A program made the position numbers and the translations under genes. This document shows, one piece after another, positions 1 through 10,579 of a stretch of 64,000 nt of DNA. The DNA comes from Oegoconia quadripuncta (lineage: Eukaryota; Arthropoda; Insecta; Lepidoptera; Autostichidae). Each line of letters starts with the position of its first letter. Position 1 is the first letter of the stretch. The stretch spans positions 9,179,001 to 9,243,000 of the forward strand of contig OX438748.1 of NCBI GenBank assembly GCA_949316235.1, in the 5' to 3' direction. Under the pieces are notes generated by a model that was given only the letters and a program-made list of their open reading frames with translations, did no database searches and was not told where the DNA came from.

Positions 1-1120
1 ATACGATATGGAAGCTTTGCATAACTCATTTAAGCTCTAACTCGCTTAAAGCTTAAACGTGATAGCAGACTTCTACCTTGTTTCGTTGTCAAGACTGCGG
101 ATCATGCTAGCCCTGCTGTCGAACCACCATTTTGAAATTTAATCGGATACAATGGACTATGAATGTATTTACCTTGCAAATACTCTGAAAATGACTATTT
201 CACGGAAAAACTATTTTACTGAATGATGTGTTAATATTTGGTTAAGAGCGAGTTTGCTGTTAATCAAATTCTGCATACGATTAATAATCCAGATTCTACA
301 ATTAACAAAAAGGAACTTTGCATACAACAAATAAAATTGTTACGGATCTCTTAAGAGTTCAGATGTCACTTTTCTATTTTGTAGAGCTTCGATTATAGTA
401 ATAAAATTTTTGTTATAATCTTTTGCATTAAACAAATCATACCTATATCACATAATAATAAGACAGTTCCTTGCATAAATGGATACATTTATTTCCCCGA
501 TTTCTTGAAGACAACATTTTAGTGACTTGTATAAGAACCAAGCCTTTCGTACCATTTTACACGTCCTTACATTTTAAGGAGCGTAAAATTTATCTACTTG
601 AAATAATCGCGACCAAACGGCAAGTCGGCCATTACGTCTGGCCGGCCGCCAGCGGCCTCTTCCGGGGGCCAAGTTACTACCAACCATCCTCGTGAATGTA
701 TTTACTGAAAAACTATATAATTATAGACTCTTTTACAGCACGACAACATAATTAAAGAGTAAGGCACACTCGGGAAGCGCAGTTACCAGCCACACCTACT
801 AACTGAGTAATCGGCGATCTCTGATTACTAAAACACTGATATAAAAGGAAATCTACATGATTTGCATGAAACGGAAATACTCAACTCTTTTCGTATTCTA
901 TATATTTTTTTTATTGTTAAATATAACGTCATAGGTAAAAAATGTGTCTGCTTCTTCTCCTCGAGACGGCATAGTGCCCAACAGGCAAGCAACGTTGCCG
1001 CGCTGAATAGCGAGGCTTATTCTCTGCGCTAGGAAGCCGCCCGCCCCTAACCAGACGCCTCGATGAGACGCGCCGACAGGTCTTGAATATTTATATTACT
1101 TTCTATTAAATAGAATATAA
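1..1120. other. No gene recognised
   Basis: AT-rich sequence with no convincing reading frame. A short GC-rich island near 630-675 (rich in GGCCGGCC) is the only compositional anomaly. Possible regulatory content cannot be judged by eye. Confidence 0.5.
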
Positions 1121-1432
1121 GAATGGCTCAGCGGTTAAGACGCGGCCTCTCAATTTGGGAGGTCCGGGTTCGATTCCCAGGCAGGCCATGTACCAATGAG
1201 TTTTTAAATTTTATTTAATTACTTATGTGCATTTATCGGACTGCTCTTAAACGGTGAAGGAAAAGATCGTAAGTTAACCTGCATGCCGGAGAAATAAAAA
1301 ATCTGAGGCATGTGAAGTCCCCAATCAGCATTGGGCCAGCGTGGTGGACTGTGGCCCACACTCCCTCATTATACGAGGGAAGCCCTATATCCCTGCAGTG
1401 GGATGTTTACGGGCTGAGATGATTAGATGATG
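1121..1432 (+). mobile_element. tRNA-headed SINE with RTE-type tail
   Basis: The head (about 1124-1190) has a box A-like TGGCTCAGCGG and a box B-like GGTTCGATTCCC, the internal pol III promoter of a tRNA-derived SINE. The body runs into a tail (about 1330-1430) containing GTGGTGGACTGTGGCCCA and ending GGGCTGAGATGATTAGATGA. The same tail lies in reverse at 18968-19090 and in related form at the end of the 5S-headed SINEs. A functional tRNA is unlikely because the acceptor arms do not pair well and a similar head recurs at 54.2 kb. Confidence 0.75.
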
Positions 1433-1479
1433 AAATATAATTCTAACCTCGAGATAGAGGTCAATCGTACTATCTTATG

Positions 1480-1690
1480 GTGAAGGCAAACGAATCCAAC
1501 TTGGATGGACAGCGTTCGACAAACTGCACAACGTCTTCTCGTCCAAATACCTCGGTGCTTGAAGACGAAACGATTTTAATCAGTGGGTGGACCAGTTATG
1601 ACTTATGGCTACTCTCTCTAAATGAATCATACGTTACGAGCCTAGTTGCTTAGTGTGGAAAAAGATGGCGCCATGTGTATATACAAGAGT
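1480..1690 (+). pseudogene. RTE-like LINE reverse-transcriptase fragment
   Basis: Translation gives GWTAFDKLHNVFSSKYL, matching the thumb region of a common lepidopteran RTE-group reverse transcriptase (family form: GWAAFGKLHDVFSSKIP). It continues as a degenerate relic with stop codons and a frameshift. The downstream part of the same family is seen at 9215-9635. No promoter or upstream domain is present. Confidence 0.65.
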
Positions 1691-1699
1691 ATTTATTAT

Positions 1700-2430
1700 T
1701 ATTATTTACATTAATAATTGCGCCAATATTTTCTTCGTTAATTTCGAAATTCCATCTTAAAGAGATGTTGGTAGCTTATTTCGTCGGCAGTAGCCTTGAC
1801 CGAAAATAGATTCTCCAGTGAAAATCAGAATTTACTCCGGAAAAAATTAATAGCCTACTTATGGAATATCTAACTCTACAAAGTAACTACAAAGTACAAA
1901 AAGGACAAAGAAGCACATTTTTTACAATTATACATTGTGTGTAAGAGGGTTGTTAATGGAAAGATTCAATGTAAAGTAATTAAAGAATAAATAAAAGGTA
2001 TTTATTCATCACAAAGTTCTTTAACAAGTAATTTACAAATAAAATAGGATAATATAAAACTGTGATGTAAAGGTGGACTCAGCAGATTTGCTAATTTTCA
2101 GTCCACCCCCAGTAGAGTAATTGCTGTCACTATGAAGTGGGCGACTTTCAAATCATCCAATAGAACCCTTTCGGGAAACAATTGGCAGATTGAATTAGGT
2201 TCTATTTAAGAGGTTTTATCTTAGACAAATAATCCGGCTCATGGATTCAGTAAACAACTTCATCCATTCCGAACTAAAAAAAAAAGATTGGTGTAGGTTG
2301 TTATTGTTCCAAGCGTACTATTGCAGGTATATATATGGGCATGATAAGCTTCTATTTAATTATACTTTATCTTTGTGTGGTTTGGAGACTCCTTGTCATT
2401 AGCAATTCCCACGTTCTTAATTGCTTAATT
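1700..2430. other. No gene recognised
   Basis: AT-rich spacer. A short ATT run lies near 1690-1705. No coding exon, tRNA or clear repeat was recognised. Confidence 0.45.
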
Positions 2431-2434
2431 TAGA

Positions 2435-2515
2435 TTAGTACACTTCCACCTTCGGCATCATCTTCACCTAACATCAGGTGTGATTGAGGTCAAGTGTTAA
2501 TCTGTTGTACATAAA
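2435..2515 (+). repeat. SINE family C, 3' tail fragment
   Basis: Contains TTCACCTAACATCAGGTGTG followed by ATTGAGGTCAAGTG and an A-run. This is the 3' end of the tRNA-headed SINE whose fuller copies are at 13192 and 31342. Only the tail survives. Confidence 0.7.
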
Positions 2516-2529
2516 AAAAAAGTTAAATA

Positions 2530-2765
2530 TGATATTTATAATTAATATTATAAATGCGAAAGTTTGGATGTTTGTTTGTTTATTTATTTGTTGGTTTGTT
2601 TGTTGCTCAATCACGGCAAAGCGGATGAACGGATTTGAATGAAATTTGGTATATAGGTAGAACATAACCTGGATTAAGACATAGGATATGTTTTATCCCG
2701 ATAAAGTGAGTAGTTCCGGCGGGATAAACAAATTAAAAATATCCGCGATAAAGTTATTTTAGTTT
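2530..2765 (-). mobile_element. Short non-autonomous element (Helitron-like Lep1 type), reverse copy
   Basis: Reads in reverse from TTTATCGCGG through GGATAAAAC and AATTTCATTCAAATCCGT to GCATTTATAATATTAA. The same order is seen on the plus strand at 54945-55165 and partly at 14290-14482. Such sequences are abundant in Lepidoptera and have been described as Helitron-like non-autonomous repeats. That assignment is from memory and is tentative. Confidence 0.6.
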
Positions 2766-3147
2766 AAGTTTAAATGTTACTTAGTTGTATTTTACAGTAC
2801 CATTCCAATTTCTCTGCAACTATCCGTAATTTTCATAAATACACTCTCATGTACCTACATATACTCATATCGGTAAAACGTTGAGGAAAAGAAGATTCTT
2901 TTTATCCCCATTAGGTTAGAAATTGACTTCAATCGCACATGATTGGGACGCCGGAATACAACGACGTATCTATGTTACGCTATTAACACTGCTACTGCTT
3001 GACTACGTGGGTTGACTTGGCTATGAATAGCTACAAATCTTAAAACTGATCTACCGCCACCAGTCATACCAATTACCAAAGATATTCCACACTGAATTCG
3101 ATACTGCTGCTGCTGCCAATTGATATCATTCTAGCGCCTAAAAAAAA
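2766..3147. other. No gene recognised
   Basis: Unique-looking AT-rich spacer without a coding signature. Confidence 0.4.
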
Positions 3148-3505
3148 TTATCATCATCTTCAACAACCTTAAACGTCCAGTGTTGGGGCACAGCTACCTC
3201 TCACTGGGCATCCCATTTCCAGTGAGAGGAAGCTATGGGCTTCATGGGCCCATAATCCATCATGAGGGCTATGTTCGAATTGGTGGATTTATGTCGCCAG
3301 CGGCCACCTGACAGAGTTTATAGGCCACCGACTTGACTTAACGATAGCCTTCAATTCAAAGCAATCGGGACTAACTATTCTAAGTGCACTATGAAGCACT
3401 GAAACACTCGTATAAAAAAGCCACAAGTACTCACCCATCCAAGAACTGACCGCCCCAGACTTTGTCTAAGTTCGCTAATCGAACACTAATAGCGAATGTA
3501 ACTGC
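3148..3505 (-). mobile_element. 5S rRNA-derived SINE, copy 1
   Basis: Read on the minus strand, the head (about 3500-3421) follows the 3' half of 5S rRNA: CGATTAGCGAACTTAGACAA, then GTCTGGGGCGGTCAG and TTGGATGGGTGAG, which cover the box A and box C control regions. A body follows, then a tail with AGTGAGAGGTAGCTGTGCC and CCAACACTGGACG, ending in (GATGAT)n. Helicoverpa moths have a described 5S-headed SINE (HaSE3) of this kind. Two more copies lie at 17590 and 51741. Confidence 0.8.
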
Positions 3506-3509
3506 TTCA

Positions 3510-4186
3510 CGAATTCGGAAACATTTCAATACGCCCTATTCTTGTGCAATGGGACCGGGGACGACATGATGAAATTAAAAATGTATGATTGGTTCATTTT
3601 ATCTGGATAAGATTGGGTTCTCAATAATAAACCTCTTTCTTCGAGACAGCTATTTTAGTAGTTCATCATAGCGTTATATCTCGGTGAATAAGGTTGTAGT
3701 TCCAATTTCAACCAGTCACAGCTTTACAGCAACCCATATATTCAGCTACCATGATGAAGTCGTTTCAATATTACGAACGGTTCCCAATATTCTCCGATTT
3801 GGATCCCTGCCAGTTAACATTACTTATTCCAGTAAATTTCCGATTAATATTATATGACTGCCGCCACCTGTCGTCAGATTAACTCCACACTCTGTTGCCA
3901 TTATGTATTCATAACGACGAATATCAAAAACATGTTCGAAGTAAATAAACGGAAAGGTATGAATCGATCCCTAGCCGCGGTCATATGAATTTGTTGTATT
4001 TTTTCATAGCAAGGTATCATTGTTGTTGTATATGTTAATAATGTGTTTATATGGCGGTGAAGGGGTAGCGTCAAAAAAAGTGGACTTTCTTTAGCTACAC
4101 CAACAAGACGAGCACAATTAATGCCAATGAACGTTTACAATTTACAAAATCCTCCTCATCAATTCATTATAATGTATATTACGCAA
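3510..4186. other. No gene recognised
   Basis: AT-rich left flank of the mariner copy. Nothing coding or repetitive was recognised. Confidence 0.45.
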
Positions 4187-4460
4187 TATATACAGGGCGT
4201 CCCAAAGTTATGGGACATGAAGGGGAAGTACCTTAAATATCGTAGATAGTGAATTTTGCTCAAAGAAGACTTTATGTTATTTTTAAAAGTTAGTAATTCT
4301 GCATTCATAGATTTTCTAAAAATTATTTGCTTCGGCTGGGAATCGAACCGACTCAAATGTGAAAAAAAAAACACCCTACTTTTATGATGCCAATCGAAAG
4401 AATAGCTAAAAAATAATAACTCTGCCTAAGTAACATAGTATTTTAAAAGAAAGGAACAAC
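4187..4460 (+). repeat. Left terminal inverted repeat of mariner element
   Basis: Begins TATACAGGGCGTCCCAAAGT and is the reverse complement of 6045-6318 over its whole length with a handful of differences. The outermost ~25 bases are the part expected to bind transposase. Confidence 0.93.
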
Positions 4461-4538
4461 GTGAAATTAATCATTTTAATCAAATAAAAAACATACATGA
4501 AACTGCCGTAGTCAATTAAGTAGGTATTTTTTTGTAAA

Positions 4539-5600
4539 TTAATTAATTAAATGCTCAAAATGTGATCCCTCTTGTCTTACGCAAATCGCCAATCTTTTAA
4601 TGAGCCCGCTGCCTGTTGATTTTCTAATCATTTTATGGTGAACACTCGATGTGATATGGCACAATTCTGTTTGCAACTCGCCTACGTTCTCGTATCGCTT
4701 TTTGTATAGCATATCTTTCACGTATCCCCAAAAGAAGAAATCTAATGGTGTGAGGTCCGGGGATCTGGCCGGCCATCTAATCGGTCCATTTGTACCAATC
4801 CATGTAGGAAAACATTCATTTAGAAAATCTGCTGCTCTCCGACTATTATGAGCCGGAGCTCCATCTTGTTGGAAAATTAAGTTTTCTTGCTCCGCCGCGG
4901 AATGGTTTCTTATCTTATCCCTTAAAATTTGAAGTATTCCTAAATACTTTTCTGTGTTCAAGGTTCCTTGGTAAAAATGGATTAAGAAAACCCGGTTTTT
5001 TAAAAGTCCGCACCAACAGTTGAGTGAAAAACGCACTTGGTTATTAGTTTCAGTCACTCGTAGGGGATTTTCTTTAGACCAAATACGATTATTGTTGCGG
5101 TTATACATACCGTTATTGCTAAAGTTAGATTCGTCTGTCCAAATAATATTATCCAAAAAATTTGGATCTTCGAGCAATCGTGCCTGGATATCAAGACAGA
5201 AATTTTTTCTCCTTTCTGTATCGCCCGGAAGTAATTTTTGAACCAATCGTCCTTCAACATAACTCTTAAAACCGTGTTTTTTTAATACACGGTGTATTTT
5301 ACTTTTTGAAACTCCAATTTCATGTTCTCCTTCTCTCACCGATGCTTTCGGAAAAGCCGAAAAGTAAATTAAAATACCAAGTTCTTCGTCGTTGATCGTA
5401 TGGTTTTCTTGCTGTGGTTCTCTTGGGCGTTTATCGAAACGTCCCAGAGTTTTCAAATTGTTCACAAGCCTTTTCAAAACTTTACGAGACGGTATTTGTC
5501 TATCAGGATATTTTACGCCATACCACCGCAAACTTCTAGAGATATCTTTATCGTTCAAAAAATATGCTTCCATTAGATCAAAACTTACTTGATATGCCAT
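4539..5600 (-). CDS. Tc1/mariner transposase, intact frame
   Basis: A 353-residue protein for cut-and-paste transposition. Residues 1-110 look like paired helix-turn-helix DNA-binding domains (for example VSKSKIHRVLKKHG at 98-111). The DDE/D catalytic core follows: D156 in WTDESNF, D246 in QQDGAPAH, and D287 in SPDLTPLDFFFWG. There are 40 residues between the second and third aspartates, against 34 in mariner proper and 41 in rosa-type elements, whose RSPDLTPLDFF signature it shares. Translation starts at ATG (AACATGGC context), and no stop or frameshift interrupts it. The length is normal for the superfamily. The gene lies alone between the inverted repeats. Confidence 0.93.
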   Translation of the reverse strand: MAYQVSFDLMEAYFLNDKDISRSLRWYGVKYPDRQIPSRKVLKRLVNNLKTLGRFDKRPREPQQENHTINDEELGILIYFSAFPKASVREGEHEIGVSKSKIHRVLKKHGFKSYVEGRLVQKLLPGDTERRKNFCLDIQARLLEDPNFLDNIIWTDESNFSNNGMYNRNNNRIWSKENPLRVTETNNQVRFSLNCWCGLLKNRVFLIHFYQGTLNTEKYLGILQILRDKIRNHSAAEQENLIFQQDGAPAHNSRRAADFLNECFPTWIGTNGPIRWPARSPDLTPLDFFFWGYVKDMLYKKRYENVGELQTELCHITSSVHHKMIRKSTGSGLIKRLAICVRQEGSHFEHLIN

Positions 5601-6044
5601 GTTCGCAATAAATTAACACAATAACACTTGTGTAAGTGAATTGAGACTAAACAGATCAATATCCGAAAAACAAACGCTCGCACATACTGTTCCATTTTCA
5701 AATTTAAGAACAACATTTAAAAATATCACTTCTTTTTAAAATATCTTAAAAAGTATGCATTCAAACAAACGCTGTCATAAACTGTTCCATTTTCAAATTA
5801 TAAATTATTTATTTTTGTTTTTAATTTGCCTTCTGTCTAGCTTACAGAGGACGTATTGAAATACAAGTTTTATCATTTCATCTACACGTGCACTTATAAT
5901 AAGGAAAACTATGTTAGTACCTATTTTATGAAGTGGGTACTTATTTACGAATAATCAATGCTATCTTTGGAATGATAATATCGCTACTTTTCGAACGTCG
6001 TCGGCAATAAATAACTTTCTTGAAATTTGACTCAATCATTTTAT

Positions 6045-6318
6045 GTTGTTCCTTTCTTTTAAAATACTATGTTACTTAGGCAGAGTTATTATTTTTTAGC
6101 TATTCTTTCGATTGGCATCATAAAAGTAGGGTGTTTTTTTTTTCACATTTAAGTCGGTTCGATTCCCAGCCGAAGCAAGTAATTTTTAGAAAATCTATGA
6201 ATGCAGAATTACTAACTTTTAAAAATAACATAAAGTCTTCTTTGAGCAAAATTCACTATCTACAATATTTAAGGTACTTCCCCTTCATGTCCCATAACTT
6301 TGGGACGCCCTGTATATA
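6045..6318 (-). repeat. Right terminal inverted repeat of mariner element
   Basis: Mirror copy of 4187-4460, ending GGGACGCCCTGTATA. It lies about 450 bp upstream of the transposase start and so would include or adjoin its promoter. Confidence 0.93.
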
Positions 6319-6369
6319 GTAACTACTTTTCCAATTCAACAATTTAAATCATTTATTTCCATACAATAA

Positions 6370-7470
6370 GGTCAAAGTCAAAAATGCTTTATTTTGTAGG
6401 TACACAGAGTACACTTAAAATAGTCAATTTTAATTTTTTTTGTTTCAAATTGCAATTTTCCCTTGAGAAAAACAAGCAAGAAACTCAAAGGATTGCTCTT
6501 TTACAATCAGGCTTTGATTTTACATAAAGGTTTTTATATTACAAAAGGGTGTTTATATTTCATTATTAATTGTGAAATAGCCTGGCATACGAACGATCTC
6601 ATTATGTTCAGGGATGATTATCATCTAAATAGTCTGATTTTTATAATAAGCTTTGTTAATAAGTTTCTGTTTTATAGTATCTTTAAATTTATTGAGAGGA
6701 AGAATTTGTATAGTAACTGGAACCTTGTTGAAAAAGCGTATACATAACCCTTTAAATGAATTACTGACTTTGCGGAGGTGACTTATGTGACCTGCAAGTT
6801 TATCTTTATATTGACATCATGTTTATCACAATTTTTCCTAAGTGATGCTATCTTTTTTTGACATACATTAGTTTTTAAAAATGTACTGTGACGAAAAGGT
6901 TAGAATGTTATACACTTTAAACCTATCTCTAAGTGCCACTGCAGGTCTCAATTGATAAATTGCGCGAACGGCTCGTTTTTGTAAAACAAAGATTGTATTT
7001 ATATCCGCGGCATTTCCCCACAGCAAGATACCGTAAGACATCAAGCTGTGGAAATAACTGTCTGATATTTGTGGAATTTTTTGACTGCGTACGCTGCAGA
7101 GCTGAGCCTTTTCGCTAATTTATGTATATGAGGACCCCATTGCATTTTGGCGTCTAAAGTAATGTCCAAAAATACAGTAGAATCTACGAGATATTAAGTG
7201 GCATTTTTTATCATTATATTTGGGGGCACCACCTGATATTGGGTAGTACAAATTTCACAATTTAGTTTTTTTCTCATTAAGTAACAAATTATTTGCCGTA
7301 AATACGGAGGGGAGGTATCATCTGCAAACAATACTATTTCATGTTTATTATCCTTTATAAGGTTAGGCAAGTCATTTATAAAGACCAAAAATAAAAATGG
7401 CCCGAGTATGGAACCCTGTGGGACGCCCATGCAGACTGTGGAACCTGACGATGTGTTGCCACTGATATTA
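6370..7470 (-). pseudogene. Jockey-like LINE, 5'-truncated and decayed
   Basis: On the minus strand, 7470-7200 encodes the catalytic part of a non-LTR reverse transcriptase: [20 protein letters not shown] and the active-site box FADDT. Further on, about 7190-6950, comes LDAKMQWGPHIHKLAKRLSS, then a carboxy-terminal stretch resembling PLNKFKDTIKQKLINKAYYK near 6680. The 3' end at about 6375 reads AATAAAGCATTTTTGACTTT, a polyadenylation-like tail. Several stops and frameshifts break it. The same family is seen on the plus strand at 44445-45145. The endonuclease and the first half of the reverse transcriptase are missing. Confidence 0.8.
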
Positions 7471-7521
7471 ACCCTCTGAACTCTGCCACTATGACAATAT
7501 GAGTGGCAGAGTTGAGAGGGT
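7471..7521. repeat. 20-bp stem hairpin at LINE 5' junction
   Basis: ACCCTCTGAACTCTGCCACT and its reverse complement (one mismatch) are separated by an 11-base loop. The left arm abuts the 5' end of the truncated LINE and reads in its frame, so the right arm is probably an inverted duplicate of LINE sequence. Confidence 0.8.
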
Positions 7522-7541
7522 TTAAAATTCTTATGAATTCA

Positions 7542-7597
7542 AAACAGGTCGTGCTTTTGACGTTTTGAATTCTTATGAATTCAAAAGGTCTAAAGCA
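7542..7597. repeat. Second inverted repeat
   Basis: AAACAGGTCGTGCTTTTGAC pairs with GTCTAAAGCACGGCCTGTTT (two mismatches). Between the arms lies TTTTGAATTCTTATGAATTC, which also repeats a stretch just outside, near 7524-7543. Cause unknown. Confidence 0.75.
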
Positions 7598-7859
7598 CGG
7601 CCTGTTTCACCATAATAATACAGGAAAAGAGCATACAACACGTAATTGAAAAGCAGGACTTTAAGTACCGGTGTTCCACCCGTTTTCAGAAGCATTAAAG
7701 TGATGCCTTCATCGCCTGGCGCCTTTTTGTTTTCGGCTTAAGGGCCATCCTAATCCGTACAGGCTGATGTATGGGTGTCTCTTGGATCTAAGGTTGAACT
7801 GCTAACAGATATAGCAATCGGGGTATAAAGCTTCCATCCTCCTTCTTCAGCTCAGTCAA

Positions 7860-7965
7860 CTATCTCTGCTAGATACAGGCCGCTTCAAACTGGTCGCTCT
7901 GCAAATTTTTGGGGAAGGCCTATGTTCATCAGTGGATGTTCTGTGGCATATGATGATGATCATAG
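7860..7965 (+). repeat. RTE-like LINE 3' end fragment
   Basis: Reads AAGGCCTATGTTCATCAGTG and ends GGCATATGATGATGATCATA. This is the extreme 3' end of the same RTE family as 9215-9635. Confidence 0.75.
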
Positions 7966-9214
7966 CATATAAAACAACCACCAATGGATTATCATACGTA
8001 ACCTTAAGTTAATCATATATGAAAATGGGGGCACAATTGTACTGCTGAACTCTAAATTTGGTATTAATTTAGTATTAGAGGTCAGTGGGTTCTACCAAGA
8101 ATATAGAAATTAATATAGAGTTGAAGAGTGTAAATCAGTTTAATAAAATGCTTTGTTCCTTGTTTTGCATTCTCTTTAATAGCTTGTGAATTGTATGGCA
8201 GGGTTTAGATATGTGTGACTAGAGTCAGGGAGATTGAATGAGTACTTGTCATACACAAGTTTGTTATTGTAGTGTAATTAACAAAAATACTTCATAAATC
8301 CCTTGGTTCACTGCACAAATAAATAGATTGTCTTCTCTAGGTCTTCGAATATTATAGTTATAAATAACTGTTATAAGTCCTATAGTTACCTATTATAATT
8401 CTATCCACGCTAAGCATTCCTTTTTTAACATCTAACCAGTAGTTAAGTTCGAAATACTATTTTACAAAAAAATGTTTAATGCTTATTTTAAGATAATTGT
8501 TTTATCTTCATGAGTAAATTCTTTAAACCGAACCGAAAATATCTTTTAGTCGTCTACTCCAAGATTGACCATAGTATTGAATCTTCTTCGGTTTTGATGT
8601 ATTTGATTAAAAATTAACACTAATTAGATTACAACTTCATACCCCGATGATTAGAGGTCGCGTGCCAACTTCTAACGGAGCTCCCAAATAAGATTACTTG
8701 TTTTAGAAAATTCGTAAGTCGAGAAACTGAAGACGTAATCTGATTAACACAAATCTAATCAGTCTGGTTGTACACTAGACGAAGTCTAATCTAAACACCT
8801 GATCAAATGTCTAAATTCCGGCTTATCTTTCATGTGGGTGGTTCGTGTTAAAGGATATTTTCCGACTTCACAGTCTGTATTCTAGTCGTCGTGAATTAGA
8901 GTTCATAGCAGTGAGTAGTTATCTCCACCAGGCAATTACAGTGTCTAGTCGGTCTGATACCTTTTGTAATTGCTTTTCTTTCCTAGAAACTTTATTATGA
9001 TTTCCTGAATGAAGTTGAGTTGGTAGACGATAGTTAAAGTGAAATATGCTAAGATTTTGTGCAAATTCAAAAATAATGTAAGGTAAATGATGTCTTTAAA
9101 AATTCGGACTTTAAAGAAATTATCTATCTGAAATTCATATTCTGCACACATTCTCAACTTACTCACGATTATACTACATTATTTTGAAAAGTATAAGTAA
9201 AATAATAAGTCTTT
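7966..9214. other. No gene recognised
   Basis: About 1.2 kb of AT-rich sequence with only short frames lacking codon or motif support. No known repeat was recognised. Confidence 0.45.
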
Positions 9215-9635
9215 AATCAATGTGTGTTAGTTACCCAGTGACAAATTATGGCACTGAAACGTAGTCTCTCACTATGGGCCTCATATGGAAGCTCAAAGTC
9301 ACGCAACGAGCTATGGAGCGATTCTCGGCGTTCACTAAGTGATCGAATCAGGAATGCGGAAATCCGTAGGCGGACCGAGATCGCTGACATAGCATTAGCA
9401 GGCTGGAGTGGCAGTCTAGCTCGAAGAACCGAAGGCCGGTGGTGCATTAAAGTTCTAGAATGGAGACCACGCACTGGCAAGCGCAGAGTAGGACGTCCAC
9501 TAACAAGATCGACATACGACCGGATAAAGGTCGCGGAAAATCGGTGAATGCAGGCCGCTTCAACCGGTCACTAGAATTCTATGGTGGAGGCCTATGTTCA
9601 GCAGTGGAAGTCCTGTGCCTGATATGATGATGATA
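9215..9635 (+). pseudogene. RTE-like LINE, carboxy-terminal relic
   Basis: An open stretch from 9248 to 9547 includes DRIRNAEIRRRTEIADIAL, then RRTEGRWCIKVLEWRPRTGK and RRVGRPLTR. This is the conserved carboxy-terminal region of a lepidopteran RTE-group polyprotein (family form: HIARRTDGRWGPKVLEWRPR). The zinc-finger-like end and VQQWTS motif are degraded, but the DNA still ends CAGTGGAAGTCCTGTGCC and TGATATGATGATGATAA. It is 5'-truncated and has at least two frameshifts relative to the family. Confidence 0.85.
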
Positions 9636-9675
9636 AAGTAAAATAATGCGAAAGCAATAGCCAATATTACTACAA

Positions 9676-9905
9676 CTTCTCAACTATTTGGAGAAAGTGA
9701 GCATGTGTGCGTGTGATACAAAATACTCCGACTATACGGAATTTAAACAGGATATTAGCTATCATAATTTCATGCTCATGTTCCGCAAAATTTCACAGCA
9801 GAATTTGCCATTGCACTAGTTTATTTTGCAAAGAATAAGTCAGCCAGAGTCACTAGGTACATCTTCTCAACTATTTGAAGAAAAAGTGAGCATGTGTGCG
9901 TGTGA
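9676..9905 (+). repeat. Short direct repeat pair
   Basis: A ~42-bp block beginning CTTCTCAACTATTTG and ending GAGCATGTGTGCGTGTGA occurs at 9676 and again at 9863, 187 bp apart. Confidence 0.7.
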
Positions 9906-9974
9906 GGCAAATATGATTTCATTACTCCTCCATCTCGGGCGCAATTTTCTTTCCTTCATACATAACATACATAC

Positions 9975-10250
9975 ATAAAGTCACGACCTTTGGGTGGTCA
10001 GAGATATCCCAAACAATAGTGTTTGGGTGTTCCAAACATTAAGAGTTTAATGATTGAAACAACATCCACGGTTCACCTTATGAAATATACAGAAATGCAC
10101 ACGTTACCGGGGTCACAACCGCCGTACAATTCTAGACGGTTTTTGTTGGAAAGTCCCTTAGCTGCCTTTTACGACACCCACGGGGAGAAACGGGTTGGTT
10201 CTATTCTATTTGAGTGCCGAAACCACACAGAATTTTCCTTCATATGACAT
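9975..10250 (+). repeat. Dispersed repeat b (TTTACGACACCCACGGG)
   Basis: Contains CCCTTAGCTGCCTTTTACGA and CACCCACGGGGAGA. The same sequence in reverse is at 40745-40960, and degenerate copies are near 27815 and 49270. Known as a common dispersed lepidopteran sequence. Its class is not determined here. Confidence 0.6.
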
Positions 10251-10299
10251 ACTATATGTCTTTATAACTGCATTACTTATGTGAGCAAGACCACACTTA

Positions 10300-10575
10300 T
10301 AAATAAATAATAAATATCCTTAGACATATACATATACAGCGCCATCTAGTTTCACAGTAAGCAACTGTAGGCTTGTGTTGTGGATACCAGATGGTTGATG
10401 TACTACATAAATACATTTTTTTTTGTAATTAAGTACTTATTATAAATGAAAACATCCATAACTCGGGTACACATGTCCGTATTTCATCACACAAACATAT
10501 GCCCCTAGCGGGATTCGAACCCGCAACCTTTTGGTATAGTGGTAAGAGTTGCTACCCACTACACCAAACTTACAC
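10300..10575 (-). mobile_element. tRNA-headed SINE, family B
   Basis: Read in reverse, the head ends in GGTTGCGGGTTCGAATCCCG (box B) after a box A-like TAGTGGGTAGC. The middle has ACCCGAGTTATGGATG and the tail CTAGATGGCGCTG. Other copies are at 15372 and 39985, with a middle piece at 36806. Confidence 0.8.
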
Positions 10576-10579
10576 AAAC

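Larger units (their letters stand above)
4187..6318 (-). mobile_element. Tc1/mariner-superfamily DNA transposon, complete
   Basis: Two ~274-bp inverted arms (4187-4460 and 6045-6318) bracket a single long transposase frame. The outer ends read TATACAGGGCGTCCCAAAG on both sides, next to TA dinucleotides, as expected for TA target duplication. The arms differ by only a few substitutions (for example near 4357/6151 and 4327/6180) and by the length of an A-run. The element is about 2.1 kb and carries no other gene. With near-identical arms and an open transposase it is probably a recent insertion, but activity cannot be inferred. Confidence 0.92.

Noticed and set aside
1121..1195. Possible functional tRNA gene
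   Set aside because: Box A and B are present, but acceptor pairing is poor, the sequence continues into a SINE body and tail, and the same head recurs in another SINE at 54.2 kb.
4159..4374. Short frame at the left mariner end, mirrored at 6131-6319
   Set aside because: Both are readings through the inverted repeats in mirror orientation, not genes.
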